Source: Membranipora membranacea (Eukaryota; Bryozoa; Gymnolaemata; Cheilostomatida; Membraniporidae). From it: DNA of 60,000 nucleotides. The stretch spans positions 13,039,501 through 13,099,500 of the forward strand of contig OU612070.1 of assembly GCA_914767715.1 (NCBI GenBank), read 5' to 3'. The notes below the pieces were generated by a model. The model was not told the DNA's origin. It made no database searches and worked only from the letters and a program-made list of their open reading frames with translations. Of this stretch, positions 13,027 through 26,800 are shown one piece after another (within the stretch, counting starts at the first letter, position 1; every line of letters begins with the position of its first letter). The position numbers and the translations under genes are program-made.

Positions 13027-13160
13027 TAGTTTAAGGGCTCGAACTGTGGTGGGATAGCTGGTAGACGCATTCATTATCAACGACTTTCCCCATCCTCTGA
13101 GTTGGTTGATAATGAAATGCTACTACCAACTATCCCGCCACAGTTTGAGCGCTTAAACTA
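13027..13160. mobile_element. Hairpin (MITE/foldback-like) element
   Basis: Two arms of about 55 bases, starting TAGTTTAAGGGCTC and ending GAGCGCTTAAACTA, are imperfect inverted repeats around a spacer of about 20 bases. The outer ends TAGTTTAA/TTAAACTA match exactly. There is no coding capacity. This fits a short non-autonomous DNA transposon. No target duplication could be confirmed. Confidence 0.6.
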
Positions 13161-14311
13161 ATTGCAATTGTATTGTGCAGTGAGGAGAAAATAATTGAGA
13201 GTAAGAATATGTTGTTGTGCATGATGGATATGACTCTGTTGTGTGACATCATTTCTTAATGTGAACACAAATTTCAAACAAAATGCTCCTTTGGTACACC
13301 TGATTACAATTATATAGTATGTGCAAATAGATCTTCTGGCTGGCCAGTAGGATGCTCAAATGTTGATATAATCTGCTCTGCTCTCACTTGCAAAAATAAT
13401 CTACACAGTCCGAACCTCTAAGAGTTTGACCGATGCCCGGGTCATCATACTGAAGTGTGAGGCCATATATGGCCTATTAAATTATACAGGAAGCCGGCAA
13501 AAAACTAACTTGCAAGGAACGGAAAACAGGACATATCTATTTAGACTTGGGATGAGACACTTTAGCCTGGATCAGATCATAAGAGGCCACGTCTCAAGTA
13601 CCTCCCAATAGTCTTGCATGCTTAACTTCAATTTTGACATAGTCATCCAAGATTTGGAACTGTTTTGCAACAATCTGCCAAGTCCAACCACATAAAACTT
13701 TTGTATAAGACTGTTGAGCTTTTTGTGTTGAAAACGCAGGACTTGAGGAATTTGCTGCAAAACCCAAAACCGAATTGGGTGTAATTAAGAATCAAAAATG
13801 TGATCTTAGCCTTACTAGTTATTACTGGTATGGCAAAACTCCCTAAACATTGAGTTATGAGGGAAAGAGACAGTAATGACAAGCATGTGATTTTCAAATC
13901 GCTATTTTTAAATCACTAAAATAGTTTCTGTGACTAATGAACATAGTTTGAATACAAATTACCATAAATTAGAATAATGATTGTCATTGTGCACAAAATG
14001 GGTGGTTGTCAGAGTAAAATTTGTCATTAAAAAATGTAAAAATCCATTAAAATCCCCAAATTATAACCTCGACAAACTGTTGCATCATTGTACATAAAAA
14101 TACCAGCGTAGTTATTGTGCATTAGAGTTTGGTGCTTGCCTAGCAAAAACAAAGTTGAAAATAAGCAATACTCAAAAATGACACTGTTCAGTATTTAGGA
14201 ATTGGGTGTAAAACCACTTAAAAAACAAGGTTAAAATCACATAAGCAGTTTGAATGTAAACGCCTACTCTAACGCTGAGATGAAATGAGTAGGAGTTGTC
14301 TTGTCTTATGT

Positions 14312-14323
14312 GGGGGGGGGGGG
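14312..14323. repeat. G12 homopolymer
   Basis: A run of 12 G in otherwise AT-rich sequence; length may be unstable or mis-sequenced. Similar runs occur at 30724-30734 (G11) and 55152-55164 (C13). Confidence 0.9.
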
Positions 14324-14457
14324 CAGGTTGTGGTACGAGACCGCACTCTCTAGAGAAGAGGTGATTGACACCTATAGTTCTCAAAGACCCACCGGACAGT
14401 TTTTTGCCTAATACTGATAGACTCATCCTTATGTTAGAAGGATGAGTTTGTTCCATC

Positions 14458-14485
14458 TGTCAGTGCTGTCAGTGCTGTCAGTGCT
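14458..14485. repeat. Three tandem copies of a TGTCAGTGC 9/10-mer
   Basis: Three consecutive perfect copies of the word CTGTCAGTG in intergenic DNA. Confidence 0.85.
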
Positions 14486-14784
14486 GAGATTATAAGATCG
14501 AGTTGACTGAGTTCGAGATGTGGGTGATTTGTGGGAGTTGTTGGTTGAAGTTGATTTGAGTTTTTGTGATTTGTGGGTAGGGAGAAGCCAGGATAAATCC
14601 CTCATGAGCGGGAGTTATAATGTGGTGTAAAACAAGTGAACAACTCCTTGTTCTTGACTCTCTCTTTACTCACTTTTCTCTGCTCTGCTTTGCTAAACCT
14701 GATGATGCTGTGCATGGCTTGTGATCAGGAAATTGCATGACATGAGAACAGTCATGGATATAATTTAGTAACAAAATAGTAGGG

Positions 14785-14858
14785 AGTGACTGTAGCTCGA
14801 TAGGTAAGGCCCCGGGTCTTATATCGCAGAGGCCATGCACTATGGGGTCCTGAAGGGC
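14785..14858 (+). repeat. tRNA-like sequence, possible SINE head
   Basis: TGTAGCTCGATAGGTAAGGC matches a tRNA D-arm/A box, and the following CCCCGGGTCTTATATCGCAGAGG resembles an anticodon arm. The B box is weak (GGGGTCCTGAAGG) and the acceptor stem does not close, so this is not a working tRNA. It is better seen as a decayed tRNA-derived SINE head. A similar GTCTTATAT-containing sequence lies at 57640. Confidence 0.4.
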
Positions 14859-17775
14859 ATCCAACCATAATCTCTCCTGTGCTACATAAGCTTAGAATCT
14901 TTAGATCTACTGGATAACATCCAGCCTGGTTTCTCGGAGGGTGATTTTTTCATAGAACTATTAGGTAATGGTGAATGTGATCTTAAAAATAAAACAGATG
15001 GATGGAGGGGAGCAAAGCTTTCTCTGTATTCTGGTTCAGTACAAGGATAAAGTGAAGAGGGTAGCATCAGCTTTGATTTAAAGGTTCTTGTAAGATATTT
15101 AGTGTTTTTGCTCATCAGTACTTTTAAGCTCTTAGCCAGCATCGCAACTCAGCATCAGCATGATTATCTCCCATGCAAAATAGCAAGACAACTCCAAACA
15201 AACAAATTGCCATCGAATGTACTAATGGATACAACTTTTAATGAGTTTTGGCTTCTGACCAAAGTTGTCAGGAAGACAAAGAGCTTTTGAATTTTCTGAT
15301 TTTTTTTCTTTGACCACAGGTTACCAATGTTGTGCGTCATATTTTGTCTTCCCCTAGTTGGCGAGCAGAACCATTCTGCAAAGCCATTGAATTCCTTTTC
15401 TGGAATAGCATCATTAGCTTTCTTTTGCCAAGCAATGGGCTTGCAAAAATAGCCAGTCTGTAGTAGCATTCTGAAAACGCCCCAAATCATTGATGTTGCA
15501 GGCATTTCATTACTGTCTGCTGTTGTGTAAAGAAGTCAGTTTCCTAGGCTATATCATTTATGCTAGTAGGGACAGTCAACCAGATCAATGTCAGATGATT
15601 CCCTGTATTGAGTGAGTAACTGCATTATGATATGATACTATTTCCATTCAATGAGAAAGATTCAATTCTGTGTGCACAGCATATTAGGCATATTAGCATA
15701 GACTACCTGATGCTGCTGCACTGCAATATACACAGATAAATCACATATGCCAGCTGCTGAATGCGTGTATTCCCTTCAAGTCATCCTGTTAAAACTCATG
15801 TTGTTAAACACAGAATCTAGTAAATCTCAGCTTGTCAAAGCTAAGTTAGTGACAGCAAATAGTGTTCAACCTTTACACCAGACATAGGAGTTGATATAGT
15901 GTCATCTTCGCACTGAATGACACAGTATTTATTAGTAGCTTCTTTCCTATCTGCAGGGTTCAGTATTCATGAATTTCAGAATGCATTATGAATATTACTA
16001 GAGAGTCTGTAACTCAGTGCTAATATCACCTCATTGAAAAATATATAAGTTGTCTACACATGTTACAATTGAAGGCAACTCTGACATTCCTGTACAAGTT
16101 AATATCCACAGAATTACTAAAGGCTTCGTCATAGGGAGATCTGGTGATGCAAAACCGACCTTACTATTTGAATTGATCGTTGAGAGATGTTGATTAAATA
16201 GGATGTTTAGAAAATCTTTTTTCCGATGAACAGAATATACTACCGACGTACACTCAATTTGATTCACATTGATATTCATCTATTGACATTCAATAGCACC
16301 CTTAGACCAGTAAAATTAATTGATTGAAATTTGGAAGCTTTTGGGAGACAGCAAGAAGATGGTGAAGTAGTAAAAAGATTTGAATATGACAGATATAAAT
16401 CAGAGAATCAGAAAATATCATATCAGAATATTCCATTTCCCTAGTACCCTCAAACAAAGGATCACAATGCTCAATATCTTGGATTACACAGGGCACGCAT
16501 TGATTGATTTTGTAGTATCAACTGGGAACTCTTGGACTCTTGCTCCTTGAAAGTCTTTCATTTTATTATAAATGCAATGTGAAAGTGGGAAATTGCCTCC
16601 TGTTTTACCCTGAGGAGACAATCCTTAGTAACTAATTAGTTGTGCTTCATATTGATAATAATGACTCAACCTTCTTTAAATCAATTAAACTGATGTTTTT
16701 ACATTTTTGGTTGCATCACGAATAGAAGGCATGCTACATTGGCTGCCATTTATATTGTGTAAGTTCAGGTAAACATAGAGATCGTGGCATTTATAGTTTC
16801 AAAATATTTATCCGATATTAACATTCTTTTATAATTAAAAAGTTTCTCATTCATTGCCTCTTAGCTAACTGAGATTATTTTTTTCCCAAAATGATGAAGT
16901 TGTTATTCTCAGGATTTGGAGTGAGCCAGGTTCAAACACGAGAGCTGTATCAAATGTTCGACTTAGGTCAAGAGGGATGCTTGCCACTGGCCAGTGTCTA
17001 ACCTAGTTATTTGTTACTGGGACAAAGGCTTTATTAGAGAGCTACCACCACCTGCCCTAAAATCTTAGATGTAACCTAATACTTATAATAGCAGCATTTT
17101 CCTAAGGCATTGCGGATAACATCGTAGCTATGTTTACATCATCCTTCCCCAATTGGCCAATCTCTCTCTACTGCATGCATGCAAGTGAAATCAGAAAATC
17201 ATAGACAATAGTTACACAAGTGCTTCGAGTGCACGCTCTTACAAAGCACTCAACCATGAAGCTTTAATCTCGCATCAATATAGCATAAATCAAATGGTAA
17301 TATAGAGTGGCTATCCATTTACAGATACTTATTATTTAGTCAGAGAATTGTTTTCGGACTCTCAAGGCGAGGTTGCGAAGGCGGCACAAACTGTCTACTG
17401 GGTTTTTTTTATTACGTGGTGTTGTTTGTGCATTAGCGGATGCTTTGTATAGTGAATACTTTCACCATATAATGCAGAATACCTAGAGTAGAAGAGACAG
17501 CGCAATTGAAGCAGCAGGTTGGGCGTATTTATTATTAAAGTTATTATTTACATCTGTAGAATATTAAGATGAACTATGTTTACTCTTGATGTATAATTAC
17601 TCTTTATTAGCTTTGGTCTCTCTTCTAACTGGTGCTACACAGGAATAATATCTATCTAAAGCTCAGCAGCGGCAGCGTACTTTGTACCCTGAGGTAACCT
17701 TACAATATCTCACAGACTTACAGTCATAGCTAGTGTTAGCTGCAGGAAGCAGGAGCTTCATGGTGGATAGATTCT

Positions 17776-17894
17776 TATAAAAACCATCTCATTTGAAAGG
17801 ATAATACAAGGGATAATAAAGAGACTCCACTGAGCTCGCACAACAAAGGAACTACGCAGCTGTTTCTATACTCCGGCAGCGTCAGGTAACACTC
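17776..17894 (+). promoter_or_regulatory. TATA promoter and short 5' UTR of the RhoGEF gene
   Basis: TATAAAA lies at 17776-17782, predicting transcription from about 17806 and a leader of about 90 bases before the ATG at 17895. The in-frame upstream sequence has a stop at 17817 and no earlier ATG, which supports the chosen start. Confidence 0.5.
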
Positions 17895-20800
17895 ATGGAT
17901 AAAAACCAGCTACAGATCATTGAGGAGCTTGTCCGGACAGAGCGCAACTATGTCAAGGATATGCAGGATGTCGTGCAGGTAAGAGTTTTTGGGAGTTGGA
18001 CCCAAAAATGGGAAATTGGATTGAAAATGTTGTCTGAAACATAAACTGGATTGCTGAATAGCTACAGCAAATCTCCGGTGACTGTCGTCACTAGATATTA
18101 GTGATGCCAAGTTTCATATCAAAACTCTTAAATTGAACCCTTGAGAGTGATAATTGGTTTGGGCAACGTTTTTTTCCGAGAAAAGCAAAACGCAAGATAA
18201 TTACGTATGTGTGGTTGTGGATTATGGTCCATGCCAATTATCCTAGGGATCTAAGATAAATCTCCTGCCTCCTGGAAGTGTTTTGTACTCCGGAAGGCTT
18301 TATTGCAAAAATACAAGAATTAGAGGTTTTTAACCCTGGATTTTTCTACATGCTACAGCTTATCATCGTAAATGTTAGTGTATGCCCTGAAACACAAGTG
18401 CCAGCCTCGTGTAAAATATGGTATCAAAAACTCCCAATTATGGGCTAGGGTGTAACAATCCTGTCAAATAACTAGAATAAAAACGTTTTAATTGCTGTTA
18501 TTTTAAAATCCACCCTACAAGCCAATTTAAAAAATGCATTCTGTTGGCTTTGATCTTGAGGAAAATGAATGGATCTTTCTCACACTTTTGAAGTGTAAAA
18601 TGTTCATGGCATTACCACACACTGTTTCACGATTGCAAACATAGACTCATGGCAAAGGAAAATACTTCAACAAACTACATAAAAAAGACAGCAGTTCAGA
18701 GCACTGCATTGTGGCCGGTGGATAGGGACTAAACACATTCATTAAATATGACTGACAAGATAACACACACAAAAATTGAGTCCTGTGCCGTTGTTATAAT
18801 ATGGGTAGTTGAGACCTCTGAAACTGCTGTAACTGTTCTAAGCTCCAAACAGACTTCTCAGACTAGTACAGCGCCAGGTATACCAAGTTTCAAAGACTAC
18901 AATATAAACATTGCTATAAAGTACTGGTATATTCTCCTTGTCAATTATTGTGATTTGTTTTTTTATGCGGGCACCCGCAGATTTCTCAATTTTCTTTGGC
19001 CCCGATCGTGATATCTATTTATAACACCCTTCTAATTTAAGATGTACTGTGAGATAGATCAGGGCTAGAGTAGGGTGCATGCGACTGAAACGCAAAAAGA
19101 ATGTTCAGCCATTACAGTTTTGCATACAGTGAAAGACTTCATACTCTAAAATCATGAACCTGCGATATCATTCATTGATTTACCCTTTGGCTTTATGATG
19201 AGTCACTTCCTTCAAATGATACATTACTATACTCTTTTATTGAACATCATTCATATCATTGGCACTGACACCAACAATAATTGGATACATTACAATTATA
19301 TTACTGGTGTTATGTATGTCAGCTTTGAAATGACCGGTTGTCAGAATATTGCACTTTCCTGCAGTTAGTGAAGGACCTGAATATTAGCAAAACTCTTACA
19401 CCATGGCTGTCGGTACCAGTAAAGTATTGACAAATCAATAGCAGCTTGAACGTCTCAAACTTATTACTCCCCTCATTAGTAGAGAAGATGCCAATTAGCA
19501 TTTGCTACAAACAGCGGCCCATCACAGGTCTTTCACAGGAAGACGTTCCGGCAATAAAAAGGCGAAATTTCTAGCTCTGACACCCAATTATATCTGACAT
19601 ATTTCAATAACCATCATGGAGGGCATGCATGTATATCCATTGCAAAGGTGTGTGTATCTGCTAACCTGCTTGACACTTTAGCCTGGTCAAGCCTAACTTT
19701 GAGTGTAATGCTACCATAATTAGCCTACATCTGAACAACAAATAAACCCAACGATTTACGCAGGATCAGTGCATTTTAGATTGAGAAACAGAAGCCTATA
19801 AGATAAAGCACACTCGTGTTGTAGCACTGATGTCTCCAAAGATAATAGTATCACAATATCTGAGCCTTATCCCATCCATCCTGTTACCTAACCTACAACT
19901 CATAAGATCAATCTATAATCTTTACTCTAAACCCTTAGACCCTAGCATAGTAAATTTGAGCTAGATTTTAGTTTTTGCAGAATTGGGTGTAATGTTAGCT
20001 ACCGGTTATTTTAGTAGCAAATGCAACCAGGTGAACCTCCTAAGAATTCTTTACTCCTCTTGGGTACACCAATTAATACTAATGTGGAAACTGTAATTTT
20101 TCTTCCGTGACCATTACCTACTAGAGAGGATTACTGGGAGAAACATAAAATTGTATAAATGCAGACAAAAGAGGCCAGTGTGTGGTGTTATTGTTCTATG
20201 TCATTGATGTGAAAAAGTTGGCAGTCAAAGACTGATTTTTCAATAGCTGAACCAGCGTGTTTTATCAGGCCGAGGAGTTCATTCAAGGGTAAGATAAGCA
20301 TCTAGACTTGAGGACTTGGGCATATAGCACATAAAAAATTAATTACCAGGTCTCTTCATAAATCAAAACTATCCAAGTTAATTATATTAAGAAGCCTTAG
20401 GTTCACTCGTTACTCATAATCATCGTAATAAACACTCAGATCGATAGTAGGAGTACAGTGACAGATCTAGGGGGTAGATTGGAGTTCCCCCCTCCTACAA
20501 AATACATGAAATTCCTCCCCTTCCTGCAGAATACACAAACTTCCACCAAATTGATGTTGGCATTCGTGTAGTGTAGTTGATGTAAAGACATTTTAGATGT
20601 GAAATGGTAGAGATTTTACTCCGCACTCTTTATAAAAGCACCCCTGCCCAAAGTCTAGGTTCACCACTGAGCGGGACTGCAATGGACAATAATAACACTT
20701 CAAAGCCCCAGTCGCAATCAAACTGTAATAAGTGCTTGTTAGTTTGATCTGATACTAATAACTGGTTTCTTCAGACGATTCTGGGGTGATAGTAATGTGA

Positions 20801-23800
20801 TTATCATCACCCCACTCTCCTGTAGAGTAGACTAGAGATCTTAGATAATTATCTATGGTCTTTGGTTAGCCAGTCCAAGGCGAGCCCTACTAGCCTTGTA
20901 ACATGGCCACTTTCTTTGTTTGGCCGCCGTGACAAGGCCAGAGTTAGAGCCTTACATTAGGATATCAAATAATAAAAATCATACCAACAAAGTGGAGATA
21001 ATAATAATACCTCTCCTTCTCTGCAAACATTGGTGATTGCTAGGAATATTTACAAATCATACTTTCTTAGATCTCACAACAGTCTTATACTTTAGTAAAG
21101 AAAAGAAGTGACTAACTGCAGGGTGTAAATCAAGCTCTTTCTGCTGGAAAGAACTTTATAATATGAAATCTGAATACGCGGAGAAAGAAATTGTAACTAT
21201 ATGTCTTAGGCAAATCTCAATCATCACTCTTCGTTAGGAATAACCATAGAGTTAATTAAGTCTATGGTTATTCCTAACGAAGAGTGATGATTGAGATCCT
21301 CAACAGAGATCCTCAATTGATTTTGACAAAGATGGACTATAGTTGTGACCTCTGAGACCACTGTTACTGTTCCAAGCTCCAAACAGACTTCCCAGACTAG
21401 TACAGCGTCAGGAATACCGAGATTCAAAGACTTCAATATAAACATTGCTATAAAGTACTGGTATATTCCCCTTGTCAATTGGTGTGATTTGTTTTTTTAT
21501 GCGGGCACCCGCAGATTTCTCAATTTTCTTTGGCGTCGTTCGTGATATCTATTTATAGCAACCTTCTCGCCTAAGATGTACTTTGAGATAGAACACAGTA
21601 AGTTAGATTAGCCAGTATAACTGTCAAACTAAAATAGAAACAGCTACCCACAAAGAAGATTACAAGAATTTTATGCACTCAAAAGGATTATGAAATATCA
21701 CGAAATGTTACATAAAACTCTAAAAACAGCTATAGATTAAAAGCCCTGATAATTCTTACTCTCAATTTTCAAGTATTATGACATGATGCATGGAATGCTA
21801 AAATTGTATTAACTTGCTTGATTTATTACAGCAAAATAGCCTAAATCATGTCAGATGACACCATTCAAGCCATCATAAATGATTTGTTTCAATAACCTCA
21901 TACTTTCTCTGTCGCCCCTCTCCCCAATTCTAACATGTGAATGTCCCAACCCAGCCTGACCATACTCTGCTATGAAACACAGTCATTCACTTTTCTAAAT
22001 AAGGTGCGCTTTTTGTACTGCTATGGCCAGACAAACCATTAAGCTTATGACAGTGTTTTTTCCTTGTGTTTTAGGTGTATGAGCCTTGCTTCCATCTACT
22101 AAATACAATCACCAGAGAAGATATAGAGATTATATTCAGTAACATCGAAGCTATCCTCGAGCTAAGCAGGTGAGTACCGGTCTTCTTCGTTCCCACCCAC
22201 TCCAGGGTGGGGGCTCACACCGCGCATTCGGTTGTCTAAAAGGTCAATGCCAAAAAATTCCTAAATCATTATGGAATGTGGAAGGGAAGATTTGACTTAG
22301 CCTACCAGTGTAGACCTTTATGGTGTGTTCTGGTGCCAAAGATAAGAATCTTCAGAAGCCTCTCCCAGACTTTTCACATTTCACAGACATATTTCTATCG
22401 AAATATACCTTGTCACAGCTGAATGATTATTTTCTAAACAAGCTGGGTATGACTGAAGATTGTCCAAAAATAAGAGCTAGGATCATCACATAAGAAGTTT
22501 ATATCAATGCCAGTCTGTTTTATCAACTTTGATGCCTAAAACCACAAAAATTAGATTTAAAGTTGATAATGACTGATTATAGCCTTACCAGGTGTCAGCT
22601 TGTGGCTAATACTGGTAAAATTTCGATGGCCCACTGACGGGACCTTGAATTAGGTCCCAAAACACCCTCTAATTTATGATGGTCATTATCAAAACCACAT
22701 CGCAATTAAATTTAACTGGTTGAGTTTTTTTAATTATGATCAGTTTGGTCAGTTTGTATACCATCAAGCCTCACTGGGATAGATCAGTGTAGAAATCCAT
22801 CAAACATAATTTTGCAGAGTAAGGATATTCTTACTCTGTGATAATTTCTCATGGTAATTCTTTGGTCTTCAGTCTGGTTAACTTTTTGTATCATGTATCA
22901 AAGGTCGAATACTAGAGCTACTCTATCATCTGCTGACAGAACTCATCTCCAGCTCTGGTGATTGATGACACAGAAAAAATGTCAGCAATCATAACAAAAT
23001 GTGATTTTATAAATCCATCATCAATGTTATTGTGCATTAGTGAGGATGCATGCCTTTTCTCATGTAGTTAGTCAATCCCGTCCTAGAGATAAAGATTTAA
23101 ATTTATGCACAAGGTGTCATTGGCAGTCAACTGACGGATTCAAAGCTATTATGGATCAGGCTTCCTAGAAGAGAAATTATTGCGAGCATCATGCCTATTT
23201 TGGGTTAGGCCTACAAGCATTATGGTGGACCTAATTTAGGTCACTCCAGAATGTCCACCCAGGCCATGACCGACCTTACTTATGTGCTGTGTAATTTACC
23301 ATAAATTATCAACAGAATATCCATACCTAACCTGCATAAACACAGTGTTATTAGTAAATATTTCCCCACAATTTTCAGGTCATTGGTTGTTTCAACATCA
23401 ATTCCTCAGTAATATATACGTACAGGTGGGCAGGAGTGTGCAGGTGTCAGCACAGCTTTCTTATTGTTGGTTTGCTACATTTTTGTTGTCAAAAGCAAAA
23501 AATATGATATGAACTGCCTGTCACTGCCTTTCCTACCCAAATAACATGAGTTTTTTTTGGTTAGTTGACTTTGTTTAATATACATAGGACATATCGAATC
23601 AACTGGCAGAAAATAACCTACAATTTAACTAAAATGCCATAATGATTTTATTTCCAGCTTGTTGAAATCTCTAAATATTTCCCAAACACATTTCAAGTGG
23701 AAAGAAACAATAGCAATCTATTAGACTGCAGAAGAAAAGATATTATCATAATAACAGGTCTCTTCCAGCCTCCCTTGTATTTATCCAGGGGCTTTGACAT

Positions 23801-26800
23801 AGAATGGAATTTACTGTTGACCAGATTTGAATTCCAAAACAACCACTTACACAGGATGTGAACTGGAGAGGAAGAATGTGTTCATTGCACGTTGTGTGTA
23901 TCCAGGTACCACGGCACGTTGTGTAATTTGTGCGTGTTTTGTGTATTTTAGGTCACTGCTGGGCACTTTGTCTGCCGCTGATACAGATCCTGTTAAGATA
24001 GCCGACTGCTTTCTGGATAAATCTCTGGAGTTTAGAGTTTATTCTGTATACTGTACTAGTTATCACAGGTATGCAAAGTTTTTATTTTTATGTGTGTATA
24101 TACTTTGTTTATAAATATATATATATATATATTTATATATATATGTTGAACTAAATTCCCTTACATTGTTACAGTGATGGTAGGCCTACTCTTAATAAAG
24201 TAGAGAAGCGCGTCCTATACCGTCAAAATGGTTATTGGCATTTTCAACATCGCAACCTCACCCTAGAGTTCCAGGATATCAATCATAATCTTATGTTTTT
24301 ATTTACCTGATGCCTCCGGGAATTCCAGATAATTGCATTGTGGGAGACTGAGATAAATTCCTTATTGCTGCTGCTTAACTTGTGCGACATGATATATTGC
24401 TTCCCAATATCTATTGAAAAAGAAAAGTGTTCATGCTTTCATGTGGCAGTAAGGATCATTTGACTTATTGAAGAATCCCCCTCTGGCAAATGCAGTCAAT
24501 AAGGAAGAGGATAACTAAATTTTTCACCTGATTTTCACCTGAGAAAACTATTCCAAATATTTGCCACTTTCTAGATTTTGTAATTGAAAACGCAACTGGA
24601 TGGTGCCCATGTGTGCAATAAATTCCTCGAGCCATCCTTGAAACCAGGTGGTGATACATTGCTTATTGGCTGTATAGTAATAGAAATTGGAAAACTGAAT
24701 AAGAGATTAATTGGCTACCTTAGCAGGGCGTGGGCTGATTTGCTATCACTCCATCAGGGGCCACACTTGGTGTTGAAGTGTGTGTTTGGTTTATCTTCTT
24801 TACTGCATACTAATTCTAATTGATCAAGTGCCACGAGCCAAGGTATGTTTCCACCTATACTGGTCTGTCAGTTAGTGTTATTAATTGGATGCAAAACTGT
24901 ATTTCCATAAAGTAATAATATTGCGCCACGTTAAATACAACTATATTATTGTGAAACGTCAACTAACTGCCAGAATTTCGCCCTCTGAAAATGATTCAAG
25001 AATGCAAAGTTCCTGAGCAACGGTGTGACCAGGAATCTGTTATTGATGGAGTCACGCCACTGTATTGTTCGACAGTCCCAGGGTCGGCAAGCAGAAGACA
25101 CACAAAGATTTAATATTCAGAAAAAAAAACTATATTTAGCGAGGTCTCGAGGTCTCGTGGCAGAGCGCTATAACATTAATGTCTTCCACAATGACAGTAA
25201 TTACTCAAGATTTATTTTGTACCAACTGAGTTTTTCCACAATAACATTCCAAACCTCAGTAATCAGGTGGAAATACTGTCCTCCCTCCACAATGTGCCGG
25301 GTTTACGTAATGTCAAGATGGAGCTTATCCATGCTTAGCCTACCTATTTATAACTGTTATCCTTCTTTCCACAAACTTTGTAATTAAAGTTCTTAAAAGT
25401 TAAAACTCTCTTGCTAATTGCAACAAAATGAATAAATCGAGATGTCCTTTGATTGACCACTAATACCACTGATGGTAGGGATTTCTTCCAACCAAAACAC
25501 TCCATTCGCAGATAATCTAAACTAGACTGACAAATTCTTTTGGTGGAGGTGGTAGAGGTTGTAGATCCTTGAACACCAACTCCCACACATCCTGACCTGC
25601 TGATGCTAGTCAATATGTGGGAGACACTTAACTCTTTACTATTGATGCTAGTCAATAGTAAAGTGTAATATCAATCAATCACATATAGAAAAGCTTATTC
25701 TCCCAACTGATTATTTTCTATATGCATATATATATTTTTTCTTCTTTTTTCTTTTGTTTATGAGTTTGAGAAGTTGTTATTTTTGTTTTTATAACACAAT
25801 TATATAATAGAAACCTAAATAAGACGCAAGATAATGTATCTGCTGCATAATAGTCTAATTGACGTGCACTCTGCAGGTAAATGGCCAAGAAGCGTATAAT
25901 GTGTATAATGTGGAAGCATTGCGGGTCTAGTCAGGCCTGCTGAGTAATCCACTCTCCCCTTTGTTTTAGAGCTAATGAGCGATTATTTGAGTTGAAGCAG
26001 GAGAACTCAGTGCTATCGACCATACTACTAGATCTACAGAGGTCGTTAGGCCATTCACTCCCTCTCTCCAGCTATCTACACAAACCTGTACAGAGAATAC
26101 TGAAATATCATCTCATTCTCAAGGTAACACAACTTCTTATGATTTATTCTGGGTGATTGTATATAAATGGTTAACTTCTGTGCACTCTGGCTTTTTTTTA
26201 GTACACTGCCAGAGATGCCACATGATTAAATGGCCTTTCAGCTATACAAGAAATCTTGTATATCCATCATCTCATCCTCAAGGTAACACAACTACCTATG
26301 ATTTATTCTCGATAATTATTAAAAAACTGTTACCCTCTGTGCACTCTGGCTTTCCAGGTCTTAGTCTTAGAACTTGACTGATATTTTTACTGCTGGGTGC
26401 CCCTATGAACTAGCAGCCCTTCAGCTATATAAGGAAAATTGCCTAGCCATTGACTTGTTTTACATATTGCCGGTTTAATACTCAAATAAATTCCATGCAT
26501 GGAAATTCAGGAACAGAGATACTGTGCAGAGCGCTCAGTCTCAACCTCACTGCTGCATAATGTGTGCAGGAACTTCAAAGAGTGATGTGGCAGAATAAGA
26601 GTGCATCTTTATTTGATATTTAAACAGTCAAACGTTGGTAACAATCCCTTCACTGTGTTTTCACCAAGTAAAACCCCAGGGGGCAAAACTCCAGACATCA
26701 CAGTAATAATCTCTGTCAGACAACAACATCCTACACCGTTCACTGTGTTATTGTGAATCTAACATGACATTATAAAGCTGGAGGTCCTAGTAATTAGATG

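Larger units (their letters stand above)
12116..17770. other. Gene-poor interval between paralogue B and the RhoGEF gene
   Basis: The first 90 bases are the 3' UTR of paralogue B. No convincing exon was found in the remainder, although one 113-codon minus-strand frame (15164-15505) is open. Local features listed separately are a hairpin element, a 9-mer triplication, a G-run and a tRNA-like sequence. At 12575-12640 the word TATTGGTGCAACA occurs twice 41 bases apart in a stretch with AACCAGTT and GATAA words, which could be an enhancer. Confidence 0.45.

Noticed and set aside
15164-15505. 113-codon minus-strand open frame in the gene-poor interval
   Set aside because: No recognisable domain, splice context or promoter; composition is like the surrounding DNA.
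25025-25387. 120-codon plus-strand open frame in RhoGEF intron 3
   Set aside because: It lies within an intron of a well-supported gene and has no family resemblance.
26201-26283. Alternative cassette exon in the duplicated exon 4 region
   Set aside because: The frame required by exon 4 (phase 0) meets a TGA after seven codons.
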